In this document: positions 17,745 through 26,582 of the stretch, in pieces
How the letters are laid out: each line of letters starts with the position of its first letter
How positions within the stretch are numbered: the stretch's first letter is position 1
Assembly: GCA_000482145.1 (NCBI GenBank)
Contig: AUXH01000229.1
Span: 1-26,894 of the forward strand
DNA: 26,894 nucleotides
Direction: 5' to 3'
Source of the DNA: Strigomonas culicis
Taxonomy: Eukaryota > Euglenozoa > Kinetoplastea > Trypanosomatida > Trypanosomatidae
Notes under the pieces: generated by a model
What the model was told of the DNA's origin: nothing
Database searches by the model: none
The model's input: only the letters and a program-made list of their open reading frames with translations
Position numbers and translations under genes: made by a program

Positions 17745-17949
17745 CCATAAACACAATATAATAAAGTGCATTTTCTTTTCTTGTACTCCTCTATCTACAT
17801 ATATAGAGTGCATTCGACAGAGAGAGTGTGAGAGAGAGAGAGCTTCAAATCACAAATAAGCGTTGAATGGGTCGTATCTGTAAACAGTATGATTCTCATT
17901 TTTATTACGATTATTATGACGTCCTGTTGGTGCACAAACCCCGCAACGG

Positions 17950-19335
17950 CTAGAGGCGGCGCCCCTCCACGTAGGGCTTCTGTATCGGCATGTTTTGCAT
18001 CGAGCCACGCCCAAGGTCGCGCAGCTCGCCGGCCGCCTTGCGGGTCTTTCGTGTCTTCCGCCGCGCCCCGCGCTTTGCCGCCCGCTCCCCACCTCTCCGC
18101 GTCGTGGGCATGCCGTCGTCCTCCGCCTCCTCCGCCTCCTCCACCGCCGCGTTGTTGTCCTCGTCGTCGTCCGCGTCGACGAAGCTGTCGAGGAGGACGC
18201 GGTCGCGCGCCGTGACGACGCGGCGCTGGTGCAGCCGCGCGATGTCGTAGAGCAGATCCGGCGCATAGAGGTAGCGGTCGAGACAGAGGTGCTGCAGCGC
18301 GGCTGCGCGCTCCGCCTCCACCGTCTCCTCGACCATCGTGACGCGCTGCTGCGCGGTGTCGAAGATGGTGAAGCCGCGGACGGCCGCCCCGCCCTCCCCC
18401 GCCTCCGCCGTGCGCAGCTGCTCCACGATGGCGCGGAGCTGCGCGATGTGAAACAACCGCTCCGCCGCGTCGTCGGCGATCGCGGAGAAATAAATGCGAT
18501 GGCGGTAATCCGACTCCGGCACGCCCAGCGCGTTCACGTACTCCCCGTCCGCGTTCATCGCCACGGGCGGTCGCGCGCTCTCGTCGGCGTCACCGTCACC
18601 GCCGCGGTCCGCCGGCGCGGATGCGACGAGGAAGTGGAAGAGGGCCTCCGACGTGAGGAGCAGCGCCGGCTCGCCGTAGACCAGCCCGGTGCGGCGGCCG
18701 TACGGCAGCACGATCCGCGGGACGTGGGCGAGCCGCCGCCGCTCCTCCGCCTCCCCGTCGCGGCGGAGGTTGTCGTAGTAGTTCTGCAGCATCCGCTCCG
18801 CCTCGGCCGGCGGTGCGACGCCGGCGTACGCCGCGAGCTGCGCCACGAACTCGTTGATCTCGTCGAAGAGCCAGTTCTTCGGCAGATTGTGCAGCCGCAC
18901 GGCGCGGAGGGTGGCGCGGGAGGCGGCGTCGCCGTCCGCGCGTCGCGGGTCATCCGCCGCGGCACCCCCCTCCCCCTTCTCCTGTTCATGGCCGCTCGTG
19001 CCACTGGTAGCGGCAGTTGAGGAGGGAGGAGGGGGTGGGGGTGCGTCCGCCAGGTGAGGCTGTAGGAGGTCTGCGAGGATATCGACGTCGTCGTCACCGC
19101 CCTCCGTCCCGTTTTTGGGTTCTTCTCCGCTTCCCTGATTCACGCCAGTTCCCGTGAAGACAGAGCGAGTCACTGCGCTATTCGGAAAGCGCAGGACGGT
19201 CCGACCGGGGGCCGCGCGGCGCCGCCACACAGACAACGACAGAGACGAAGGGTCGGTGCTGTAAATGGCCCCAGAGTGCACGAGGCGGTGGTGGAGGCCC
19301 AACGCGACTAGGGCTAGTCGACTTTTGGAGAGCAT
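17950..19335 (-). CDS. Probable mitochondrial protein, possible RNA-binding segment
   Basis: The ATG at 19335 gives 461 residues; the frame extends 12 codons upstream through a (GA)n run but begins there with GTG, so it is not used. The N-terminus MLSKSRLALVALGLHHRLVH is basic and amphipathic, fitting a mitochondrial presequence. A low-complexity acidic and Pro-rich region follows. The segment RAVRLHNLPKNWLFDEINEFV resembles the start of an RNA-recognition fold, but no second RNP motif is obvious. The middle part (FHIAQLRAIVEQLR, FTIFDTAQQRVTMVEETVEAE) looks folded. The end has an acidic run followed by a strongly basic stretch (AAKRGARRKTRKTRKAAGE). A mitoribosome or mitochondrial RNA-processing role is plausible but unproven. 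The stop is TAG, with TAATAA 12 codons on. Confidence 0.8.
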   Translation of the reverse strand: MLSKSRLALVALGLHHRLVHSGAIYSTDPSSLSLSVWRRRAAPGRTVLRFPNSAVTRSVFTGTGVNQGSGEEPKNGTEGGDDDVDILADLLQPHLADAPPPPPPSSTAATSGTSGHEQEKGEGGAAADDPRRADGDAASRATLRAVRLHNLPKNWLFDEINEFVAQLAAYAGVAPPAEAERMLQNYYDNLRRDGEAEERRRLAHVPRIVLPYGRRTGLVYGEPALLLTSEALFHFLVASAPADRGGDGDADESARPPVAMNADGEYVNALGVPESDYRHRIYFSAIADDAAERLFHIAQLRAIVEQLRTAEAGEGGAAVRGFTIFDTAQQRVTMVEETVEAERAAALQHLCLDRYLYAPDLLYDIARLHQRRVVTARDRVLLDSFVDADDDEDNNAAVEEAEEAEDDGMPTTRRGGERAAKRGARRKTRKTRKAAGELRDLGRGSMQNMPIQKPYVEGRRL

Positions 19336-19817
19336 CCTAATGACTTCTCTCTCTCTCTCTCTCTCTCTCACTACCTATGTTTCCTTGTAGAAATGGGAGG
19401 AGGAAGATCGTAAAGTGGCCTTTTGAAAAGCAACAAAAAACATACACCAGTGGTACCATGAAAAAACAAGAACGCCAACAAAACAAAAACCAACCAAAAT
19501 CTCTTCTTTTTTCTTTTCGTTTCTGTGTTATTTATTCGACCAACATTTTTATGAATATAGCAAAAAAAAAAAAACATGCGATAACGCAATGCTTACATCA
19601 TACATTAATGATGGAGGTGGCAAAAGCAAACGCACACACACACACACACATATTAGTTTATATATATATATATAAATACAAAAAAGCAAAAAGAGAATAT
19701 ATATTTAAAGTTGATACATTTGCAGAGCAAAAAAAAAAAAGAGCGAAAGAAAAAGGAGCCGTACTGGGCGCACATAACCACTGTTGCTGCCCACAAGGAA
19801 GGGCATCGCGTGATTCC
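19336..19817. other. Intergenic spacer with A-, CA- and TA-repeats
   Basis: This holds the short leader of the gene at 17950-19335 and the presumed 3' UTR of the gene at 19818-21350. It has a (CA)n run near 19630-19649, a (TA)n run near 19660-19674 and poly-A runs. About 70 bases next to the stop at 19818 are less AT-rich than usual for a spacer here. Confidence 0.6.
19346..19369. repeat. (TC)12 run just upstream of a start codon
   Basis: On the coding (minus) strand this is (GA)12, about 10 bases before the ATG at 19335. It is purine-rich on that strand and so cannot be the polypyrimidine tract. A candidate tract with AG at 19385-19384 lies just upstream, which places the GA run inside the 5' UTR. 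Confidence 0.75.
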
Positions 19818-21350
19818 CTACAAGGCATCCAACAACTCCGCGGCTGTCGCTGGCGCCTCATCCGGATAGTGCGGATGATTCTTTTGATTATCAGTGATCG
19901 AGAAGGCGCCGGCGCGTGGCACGCTACTGGGTGCTCCCTTGCCCGGTGAATGCTTCTTCTTGTGATGGTGATCCTGGTCCCCTTCTTCTAACCGTGACAG
20001 CTGACCCTCCTCCAGCTGCTGCTGCATCTGCGACGTCAGCTGCCGCAGCTTGTGCGTCATCTCGTCCGAGAAGAGCAGCTGCGCGCGCAGCGCGGCGCCC
20101 TCGTGGGAGAAGGTGTCCGGCGGCGGCGCCGCAATGGCCGACGCGTCCAGCGACGACCCATCCGCCGCGCCACCGCTCCGCCGCTTCGAGGGGTGCGCCA
20201 CCGCGGCCGTGCTCGGCGGCGGTGGGCTGCGCAGCCGTGGCGGGGTGATGAAGAAGGGTTTCACCTGTGTGTTCTCGTTGCGGAAGGTGCTGAAGTCGCG
20301 GAGGTGGGTCAGCTTTGCCTCCTCTTCCCGCTGTGGCAGCTCCCGCAGCTCCGTGCCGCGCCGCACGCGCTCGACGAAGGTGTCAAACCCACTGACCCGC
20401 TCGTGGCTCCCTGTTCGTGGTCGCTCCGACGGGCGAGACGACAGTGTCGTCTTTCGTGGATGGTGGCTGCTGTTGGTGGTGGGTGCGAAGGTGCATGCCT
20501 CCTCCTCTGCGAGGAGCGCCTCGTAGAGGTGCTGGATGCGCTTCGCCTCCTTTTTCTCCTGCCACAGCTGAAACCGCTGCAGTTGCAGTTGTACATCCTC
20601 GTGCCGGCACATGGTGCGGCCGCCGGCCGCCGCCGCCACACCTGTGGGGGTGGCGGCATCGTAGTGGTAGTTTCGCAGACGACTCGGGGTGGAGGGGGAG
20701 GAGGCAGGCGCCACCATGCCGCTTGTCGCGGCGCGCGGCGCGCTGCCCTCTGGATACCGCATCATGTACGCCCGCCCGGCGCCAGACGCACCCTCAGTGT
20801 AGGGCGAATAATGCGGCTGCGCATCCGCCGGGCGGCTACTCGTTGTCGCCTTCGTTTGTGTGGTGGTGGTGGTGGCGTTCGCGAAGGTCCGACCCTCTAG
20901 TATTTGCTGGACGATGGATTCGATATCGTCGTCCGCCTCTTGTGGCGTCTTCGATGGTGTTCTCGTCATCACGCTAACCTCTGGCGCCGCACGCGTGGCC
21001 GGCGCGGCGGCAGATGGCGTGCCACCCCCTAAAGATCCTAGGAGAAACTCAACCGAGTCGTCGTTTTGCGGCTCCGTCGTTGTCTTCCGACTCGCCTCTG
21101 TTGTCACCGTCGCATGTGTCTGCGCGTCCGCCACCGGCGCGCTACGCGGCGGTGGCGGTGTTTCGCACTGAGGTGGACTAGAGTATGGAATGTTGTTCAT
21201 CGTAGTGGCAGTGTTAGTAGGAGTAGTGGTGGTGGCTGTGCGCGTAACTGCTACCGTCGCCGTCTGATGATGGGTGGTATATACCGTTTCGGACTTGTGG
21301 AGCATGCTGTCCACCATCGCATCTATTTCGTCATAATCGTCGGCGTTCAT
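19818..21350 (-). CDS. Mostly disordered protein with a CTFxP-type segment, probably cytoskeletal
   Basis: The 510-residue product starts MNADDYDEIDAMVDSMLHKS, a short acidic helix. The first half is Thr/Ser/Pro-rich and probably disordered, with a second acidic helix (ADDDIESIVQQILEG) echoing the N-terminal one. The middle has a charged helical stretch (LQLQRFQLWQEKKEAKRIQHL) leading into EEEACTFAPTTNSS, then GFDTFVERVRRG. A CTF-x-P-x-x-N segment followed by a F-x-x-F-V-x-R motif recurs, as far as I know, in kinetoplastid cytoskeletal and flagellar proteins, so that role is likely but not shown. A C-terminal coiled-coil-like stretch (MTHKLRQLTSQMQQQLEEGQ) precedes a low-complexity end. Stop is TAG. 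Confidence 0.8.
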   Translation of the reverse strand: MNADDYDEIDAMVDSMLHKSETVYTTHHQTATVAVTRTATTTTPTNTATTMNNIPYSSPPQCETPPPPRSAPVADAQTHATVTTEASRKTTTEPQNDDSVEFLLGSLGGGTPSAAAPATRAAPEVSVMTRTPSKTPQEADDDIESIVQQILEGRTFANATTTTTQTKATTSSRPADAQPHYSPYTEGASGAGRAYMMRYPEGSAPRAATSGMVAPASSPSTPSRLRNYHYDAATPTGVAAAAGGRTMCRHEDVQLQLQRFQLWQEKKEAKRIQHLYEALLAEEEACTFAPTTNSSHHPRKTTLSSRPSERPRTGSHERVSGFDTFVERVRRGTELRELPQREEEAKLTHLRDFSTFRNENTQVKPFFITPPRLRSPPPPSTAAVAHPSKRRSGGAADGSSLDASAIAAPPPDTFSHEGAALRAQLLFSDEMTHKLRQLTSQMQQQLEEGQLSRLEEGDQDHHHKKKHSPGKGAPSSVPRAGAFSITDNQKNHPHYPDEAPATAAELLDAL

Positions 21351-21896
21351 TGTTTTTTGTTGTTTATGTTAACGAGTATTTTTTTTTTTAAATAACAACA
21401 ACCACAAAAAGAAACAAACAATCTGTTCTTTCCAACAAATAAATACGGAAAAAAAAGAAAGGTGTAGAAAAAAGAACGAGAGAAGATGTACGAAAGCATT
21501 AAAACAAAAGGAACCACAAAAAAACAATGACAGTGCAGAATGCTCTTTGTTTCTACTCTTATTCAGCATTCTTTTCGTTCACGGTTCTGTAGGTAACTAA
21601 TCACAAAAAAGCAAAGATCAAAATGAAAACAAAAAAAGGAAAACACACACACACACGAAAGAAAAAAAAAGAATGCAACGAGTATAGTATGAAGGTATTT
21701 GTATGTATGTAGCGTATACGTATAATACATATTGATGAAGCGAAAAATATATATATTCAAAAGCATGGAAACAACACAGAGCCAAGAATCTACCGCTCCC
21801 CTCCTCTTCGGGTTCTGTTTCTTAGCATGCAGCACAACCAAACAAAAGAGGGAACCAAAAAACAACAACAACAACAACAACAACATGACAAACCCC
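21351..21896. other. AT-rich intergenic spacer
   Basis: A pyrimidine tract on the minus strand (about 21500 to 21450) is followed by AG at 21429-21428 and CAG ending at 21423, candidate splice acceptors for the gene at 19818-21350. The remainder is presumed 3' UTR of the zinc-finger gene and includes a (CA)n run near 21643-21657. Frames here are Phe-, Cys- and Leu-rich and look non-coding. Confidence 0.6.
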
Positions 21897-22691
21897 TTAC
21901 AAGATACGCGTTGCGATCATAACAGTGGTCGTTTTTCCGCGCTCCTCCGTCCCTTTATCCTTGTTTCGCTCCGCACTATCCTCGTCTTCGACCTCCGCGT
22001 TGGGGATCGTACTCTGTTGCTTCGTTGGCGGTTGCGTCGGATCCTCGTCGTTCGCAAACACCGCGATCGACTGGTCTGGGTTCATGGGCGATGCCATGTA
22101 GGGGCTGCCGGTGGCGGGAGACAACTGTTTCGGCCCGCAGTCCACCTCCGGGTGGTGCTTCTTGAGGAGCTTCTCCCGCTCTTTCCGCTCCAGCTCGCGT
22201 CGGCGCTCCTCCGCCTTCTTCTCCTCCGCGACGGCCTTCTCATCCCGCTGCTTGCGCGCGACCGGCATCGACACGTACATGGTCTTGTGCTTGATTTTCT
22301 TGCGCGGCATGATGTCATTGTCACTCGCGGCGTCGCCCTCCGTGGCGACGGACGAGGCCTCCCCCCGGCGGCGCGGCGGCGTCCGCGCGCTACTGGCGCC
22401 GTCGTCGCTGTCCCCCTCCTCGTCCTCCTCCTCTTCGTCGTGCAGCACGACCCGATCGTCGAGCGGCGGCAGCAGCTCCTCCGGGATGTCCGTCACTGTG
22501 GCACAGCAGGGGCAGAGGCACGTGAGTGTGTTCACCGGCAGCACCAGCCGCGTCGCGCAGTGGGGGCACGGTAGGTAGAGGTGCTGCGCGGGGTTGACCG
22601 CGCTGCAGTGCCGGCAGCGGCAGCTGATGCTGCCGAGGGGGTAGGTCAGGATCTTGTGGCAGTCGGAGCAGACGAGTTGGTTGAACAACAT
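21897..22691 (-). CDS. LSD1-type zinc-finger protein with charged helical tail
   Basis: The 264-residue product starts at the ATG at 22691. Two zinc-finger units lie at the N-terminus: C8-x2-C11 with C26-x2-C29, enclosing CHKILTYPLGS, which matches the LSD1 zinc-finger consensus (CxxCRxxLxYPxGA); and C42-x2-C45 with C60-x2-C63. An acidic run follows (DEEEEDEEGDSDD), then a basic cluster PRKKIKHK that could act as a nuclear localisation signal, and a long Glu/Lys/Arg helix (EKAVAEEKKAEERRRELERK). The C-terminus is polar and disordered. LSD1-type fingers bind DNA or protein partners in plants; their role in kinetoplastids is not known to me. Stop is TAA. Confidence 0.85.
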   Translation of the reverse strand: MLFNQLVCSDCHKILTYPLGSISCRCRHCSAVNPAQHLYLPCPHCATRLVLPVNTLTCLCPCCATVTDIPEELLPPLDDRVVLHDEEEEDEEGDSDDGASSARTPPRRRGEASSVATEGDAASDNDIMPRKKIKHKTMYVSMPVARKQRDEKAVAEEKKAEERRRELERKEREKLLKKHHPEVDCGPKQLSPATGSPYMASPMNPDQSIAVFANDEDPTQPPTKQQSTIPNAEVEDEDSAERNKDKGTEERGKTTTVMIATRIL

Positions 22692-23326
22692 CGTTGCCTT
22701 GGGTCTTACTTCTTTTGTTTCCTTTTTTTTTTATCAGACATACAGAGAGAGAGAAAGAAGTGTCGATAATGCGTGTGCATACGTATGCGTATTTGTAAGT
22801 GAACAGCTACAAAAGAAAAAAGCGCTCGCGCGCGCTCTCCCTCTCATACATACCTATTTCTCTTTTCGAATATTTAACTAGCGCTCCTTTATAAACGTCT
22901 TTTGTTTCTTTAATTATTAAGAGAGAAATCAAAAGTTAAATGCTAAGCGTTTATAGAAGGATCGTGAAAACTCAGTTTATTATACTTATTATGATTATGC
23001 TTTTTTGTTTTTCACAATCGCTTACAAAATGGAAAAAAAAAGAGTATATTAAAAAAGGAAATAAATAAATGTTTTTTTTTATAGCAAAAAAAGTAAAAAA
23101 AAGAAGAGAAAAAACATAGTGGTGACAAAAGGAAATATGAAAACTAAAAAAAAAAAGAAAAAGAAAAAAAGAAAACAACAACAACAACAACGATACAAAA
23201 AAGCGGATGACCTTTTCATATTGTTCCATTGGTTGATTCTCTCTTCTCATTGTTCTATAATTCTAAATAGTTTTCTTTCTCTCTTACACCCATTTTTCTA
23301 TTTTGTTTTTAGTCTTTTTTTTTTAC

Positions 23327-23365
<39 letters not shown>

Positions 23366-23518
23366 TTTTGTTTTTGTTTTCTCTGTCTGCTGGTGCTCAC
23401 GTCTGAAAGCCTCTGATGTACATCGACTTTTTAAAAATCCTTTACTTCTATTTGATAAGGTGGCTAAGTCCCTTTTGTTCTTTAATATATTTTATTTTTT
23501 ATTTTTACTTCTCCTCGC
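22692..23518. other. AT-rich intergenic spacer with (TTA)n
   Basis: On the minus strand a pyrimidine tract (about 22762 to 22740) followed by AG at 22723-22722 is a candidate splice acceptor for the zinc-finger gene. The rest is presumed 3' UTR of the elongase at 23519-24382 and contains about 12 TTA units at 23327-23364 and long A and T runs. No other gene was recognised. Confidence 0.6.
23327..23364. repeat. (TTA)12 microsatellite
   Basis: This is a perfect trinucleotide run of about 38 bases in the 3' region of the elongase gene at 23519-24382. Confidence 0.85.
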
Positions 23519-24382
23519 TTATGCGCTCTTCTTCTTCTCCGCACCGGCGGCCGGCTTCTCTGCGCGCTTGGGCGGGGGCAGGATGTAGGACTTCACGAAC
23601 ATCTCCGAGAAGAGGTAGAAGTTGAAGATGTAGACCAGCAGCTGCGTGCGGGAGACGGTGATGTCGGTGCCGGGGCAGCCAGGCGCGCTGGGGTCGAACA
23701 CCTTCCTGTAGTTATGGTAGACGGAGTAGCCAGTAAAGAAGAGCCCGCCGACCATCTGCGTGATCTGCAACGCGGTGATGTAAATACCGAAGGGCTTGAC
23801 AACGTTCTTGAGACCCGCCTCGGCGAGGGCGAAGTAGAAGTACATGATGGTGTGCACAAAGTAGTTCATCGCGGCGGCATAGATGAAGATGGAGCTGCCC
23901 ATCTGGTAGCTCATCCACGCGAAGAGGTAGGTCGTCACGTGGTGAAACCACTGGAGGAAGGGAAGTGACTTCTTGCCTGTCATCAGCAGGAAGAAGGTGT
24001 CACCGAACTCGGGCAGCTTCGAGATCGCGAAGAGGCCAACCGCGAAGCCGGTCTTTGTCGTGTAGAACTCCTCCGGATGGAAGATGCAGATGTTTTCGTA
24101 CATCGTGTTCTTCTGAAACTTCTCCAGCACGACGGGCACAATGCGGATCACGCCGTAGAGGGAAAAGATGGAGAGACCAAAGTTCCACAGCATCCACGCC
24201 TTCTTGATGAGACCCACCGGCTGCTTGCCCTTGAAGAGCTTCTCAATGTAGTGGGGCCCCGCAAAGACGAAGGTCAGGTACACACCGGCGATGTACACAC
24301 TGATGTCCACGTTGTCCTCCAGCCACTGGCGGAGCACGAGGCCGTTGTACACGTTTTCACCGTAATTGTTAAGAGCCTCCAT
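23519..24382 (-). CDS. ELO: ELO-family fatty-acid elongase (3-ketoacyl-CoA synthase), copy 2 of tandem pair
   Basis: The 287-residue multi-pass protein has the full ELO signature set: KLPEFGDT (122-129), the histidine box QWFHH (144-148), NYFVHTIMYFYF (173-184) and ITALQITQM (202-210). About seven hydrophobic segments are visible. ELO proteins condense malonyl-CoA with acyl-CoA in the ER, the first step of chain extension; trypanosomatids use several ELOs with different chain-length ranges for bulk fatty-acid synthesis. The first His of the usual HxxHH box is Gln here. The C-terminus is Lys-rich (AEKKKSA), as in ER-resident membrane proteins. The paralogue at 25725-26582 lies just upstream in the same unit. 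Substrate range cannot be read from the sequence. Stop is TAA. Confidence 0.96.
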   Translation of the reverse strand: MEALNNYGENVYNGLVLRQWLEDNVDISVYIAGVYLTFVFAGPHYIEKLFKGKQPVGLIKKAWMLWNFGLSIFSLYGVIRIVPVVLEKFQKNTMYENICIFHPEEFYTTKTGFAVGLFAISKLPEFGDTFFLLMTGKKSLPFLQWFHHVTTYLFAWMSYQMGSSIFIYAAAMNYFVHTIMYFYFALAEAGLKNVVKPFGIYITALQITQMVGGLFFTGYSVYHNYRKVFDPSAPGCPGTDITVSRTQLLVYIFNFYLFSEMFVKSYILPPPKRAEKPAAGAEKKKSA

Positions 24383-24484
24383 GTTTTTTTTTTGATTTCT
24401 TAATTCGTATTCTTTTGTTATTCTTTCTTTATTAGGATTGAATAGAACGAGAGCGAGAGAGCTAAATAAATGATTTATTTATTT

Positions 24485-24540
24485 CTAAGAAAGCGAGAGT
24501 AATGGGAGAGGGCGAGAGAAAGAGTTAGAGGCGGATATGA
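24485..24540 (-). promoter_or_regulatory. Candidate trans-splice acceptor for the elongase at 23519-24382
   Basis: A pyrimidine-rich tract on the minus strand (24540 to 24488) ends in TTCTTAG, with the AG at 24486-24485. A second, shorter tract at about 24468-24447 could also serve. The 5' UTR from the first would be about 100 bases. Confidence 0.5.
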
Positions 24541-24990
24541 CTTCAGTTTTTTCTTTTTTTTTGTGTGGAGGAAATAAGGGTGCACACGGCACCAAACACA
24601 TAGCGCATTTATTATTATTATTATTTTTTTTAGTGTTGATATTATGAGAAAATTGTTTTTCTTTATATATTTTTTTTCTTTTAAATTGTAATCTGTTTTT
24701 TTTTTCCTCTTTATCCTCTTCTCTTCCCTCAACATCTGTTTCTTACAGGTATAACTTCTTTCTCTAACAAAAAACAAAGAGTTATAATAGGTAAAAAAAC
24801 ACAAGAAAAAGAAACAGATAACAACAACCAAAAAAAAGTACTATTTTTCTTCTTCATGCTTGAAACGAAAAAAAACAAAAACATGTTTTCTATAATTTAT
24901 TATTAATTTGGTTATTATAATTACAACAAAAAAAATAAAGAGAGTGTCTTTTTTTTTTCTTTCGTGTGGATATTTTTCCCTCTAGTGATT

Positions 24991-25021
24991 CTTTTTAAAA
25001 ATGAAGTACATTTTTAAAAAG
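24991..25021. repeat. Perfect 13-bp inverted repeat (hairpin)
   Basis: CTTTTTAAAAATG at 24991-25003 is exactly complementary to CATTTTTAAAAAG at 25009-25021, around the 5-base loop AAGTA. A second A/T arm pair (25036-25045 with 25047-25056) follows directly. It lies in the 3' region of the upstream elongase gene. Confidence 0.7.
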
Positions 25022-25724
25022 TGCAAAGACAAAAGAAAGAAAAAAGTTTTTTCTTTTTTTTTTGTTTCACTATTTTAACGACAAAAAAAACTGAAAAAAT
25101 TTAAAACAAACAAACAAACAAAATAAAAAAGAAATTAGTGTAGGGAAGGGGGTAAGTTTTTCTATTTTTTTTTTAAGTGAACTAAAAAAAAAATACATAT
25201 ATCTTTTGGCACTGAGAAAAAAAGCAAAAACAAAACCCAAAAAAACTTGTATAATTATCAGACAAAGAAGAAAGTGATGTAGGGATGGATGCGAAACAAA
25301 AAATAGACAAAAAGAAAAAAAACATATCCTCTGATAGTATCAAGCCATTACCCATAATATAACAATAAACAAGCAAAAAAAGAAAAAGAAAAAGAAAAAA
25401 ATCAAGCAAATAATCACTTGCCGTTCTTTTTTACTGTATTCTCCTCTTTTCTATAACCTTTTCTGCTTCCTCTCGTTTTATTGTTATCGTTTGGTTGGTG
25501 TCGCTATCTTCTATAGAGGTGTTTTTTTCATTTTTTTTTGCTCTTCTATCATCGCTCCCAGTTACCATCACTTTGTTTCTTTTCTCTACTATTTGTTTGG
25601 CTTTCTTTATACACCGTTTTTTTTCTTTTAGTTTCTATTTTTTTTTGATCAATATATATATATTTTAGTTTTATTACGATTACTACTCTACCACTACCTT
25701 TTTTTTTTCATTATTCTCCACTTT

Positions 25725-26582
25725 TTAACGGCGGGTCTTCTTGAAGACGTAGTTCTTGAAGAACATCTCACCAAAGAGGTACAGGAAGAAGGTGTAGATG
25801 CAGAACTGCAGGCGCGCGTTGTAAAGAGACGTGCCGGGGCAAGCGCCGACGCCGTAGGCATCGTGCGCCACACCGTTCGGCAGGTCGACGAAGTACTTCT
25901 GGTAGATGACGTAGCTGGAGGACCACATGACGCCCATCATCTGAATGAGCTGGAGAGCCGTGATGTACATGGCGAGGGGCTTGACCTCCTCCTTGAAACC
26001 CGCCTCCGCGAGGGCGAAGTACATGTACATGATGGTGTGCACAAAGTAGTTGTACGCCGCCGCGGTGATGAAGATGGAGCTGCCCTGCTCGTAGGCGAAC
26101 CAGACAAAGAGGAACATGCTGGTGTGGTGGAAGAACTGGAGAAATGGCAGCTTCTTGCCGAGGAGCAGCAGGAAGACGGTGTCGCCGAACTCGGGCAGCT
26201 TCGACATGGTGAAGAGGCCCAGCGCCGTGCCGATCTCCGTCGTGTAGAACTCCTCCGGGCGGAAAGTGCAGAAGGTGTCGTGGATGCCGTACTTCATGAA
26301 GTTCTTGATCAGAGGCGGGAACACGCGGGTCGTGCCGTAGAAGGCAAAGGCGGAGAGGAACAGGTTCCAGACGACCCACACCTTCTTCACCTTCTCCTGC
26401 ATAATCTTGTTCTTCTCGGTCCCGGCCTCGCCCATGAAGCGGGGGATGTAGCGCGGCGCGTAGAAGACAAACATTAGGTACAGGAAGGAGATGCTGAGCG
26501 CAACATCCTTGTTGTTCGACAGCCAGGTCTTGAAGCCGTAGCCGCTGTAGCTGGTCTCGCCCCACTGGTCAACGAACTGCAT
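25725..26582 (-). CDS. ELO: ELO-family fatty-acid elongase (3-ketoacyl-CoA synthase), copy 1 of tandem pair
   Basis: The 285-residue protein shows the same ELO motifs as its neighbour: KLPEFGDT (128-135), histidine box QFFHH (149-153), NYFVHTIMYMYF (178-189) and ITALQLIQM (207-215). The first residue of the box is again Gln in place of His. It is clearly a paralogue, but the N-terminal 60 residues, the loop after the membrane core (VDLPNGVAHDAYG) and the C-terminus (VFKKTRR) have diverged, so the two probably act on different acyl chain lengths. It is an ER multi-pass enzyme for malonyl-CoA-dependent chain extension. It is the first complete gene of the array in the direction of transcription here. 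Stop is TAA. Confidence 0.96.
   Translation of the reverse strand: MQFVDQWGETSYSGYGFKTWLSNNKDVALSISFLYLMFVFYAPRYIPRFMGEAGTEKNKIMQEKVKKVWVVWNLFLSAFAFYGTTRVFPPLIKNFMKYGIHDTFCTFRPEEFYTTEIGTALGLFTMSKLPEFGDTVFLLLLGKKLPFLQFFHHTSMFLFVWFAYEQGSSIFITAAAYNYFVHTIMYMYFALAEAGFKEEVKPLAMYITALQLIQMMGVMWSSSYVIYQKYFVDLPNGVAHDAYGVGACPGTSLYNARLQFCIYTFFLYLFGEMFFKNYVFKKTRR

Larger units (their letters stand above)
24383..25724. other. 1.3-kb AT-rich spacer between the two elongase genes
   Basis: This is the longest spacer in the window. It holds the leader and splice signal of the elongase at 23519-24382 and a long presumed 3' UTR of the elongase at 25725-26582. A perfect 13-bp inverted repeat lies at 24991-25021, and many A and T runs are present. 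Open frames in it (for example 24475-24831) are built of Phe, Lys and Ile from homopolymers and are not called. Confidence 0.65.

Noticed and set aside
23327..23364. CRISPR-like or satellite array at the (TTA)n and other repeat runs
   Set aside because: They are simple microsatellites without spacers or longer repeat units, in a eukaryotic gene array.
24475..25409. Open frames in the spacer between the elongase genes
   Set aside because: They are homopolymer-driven Lys, Phe and Ile strings without coding composition.
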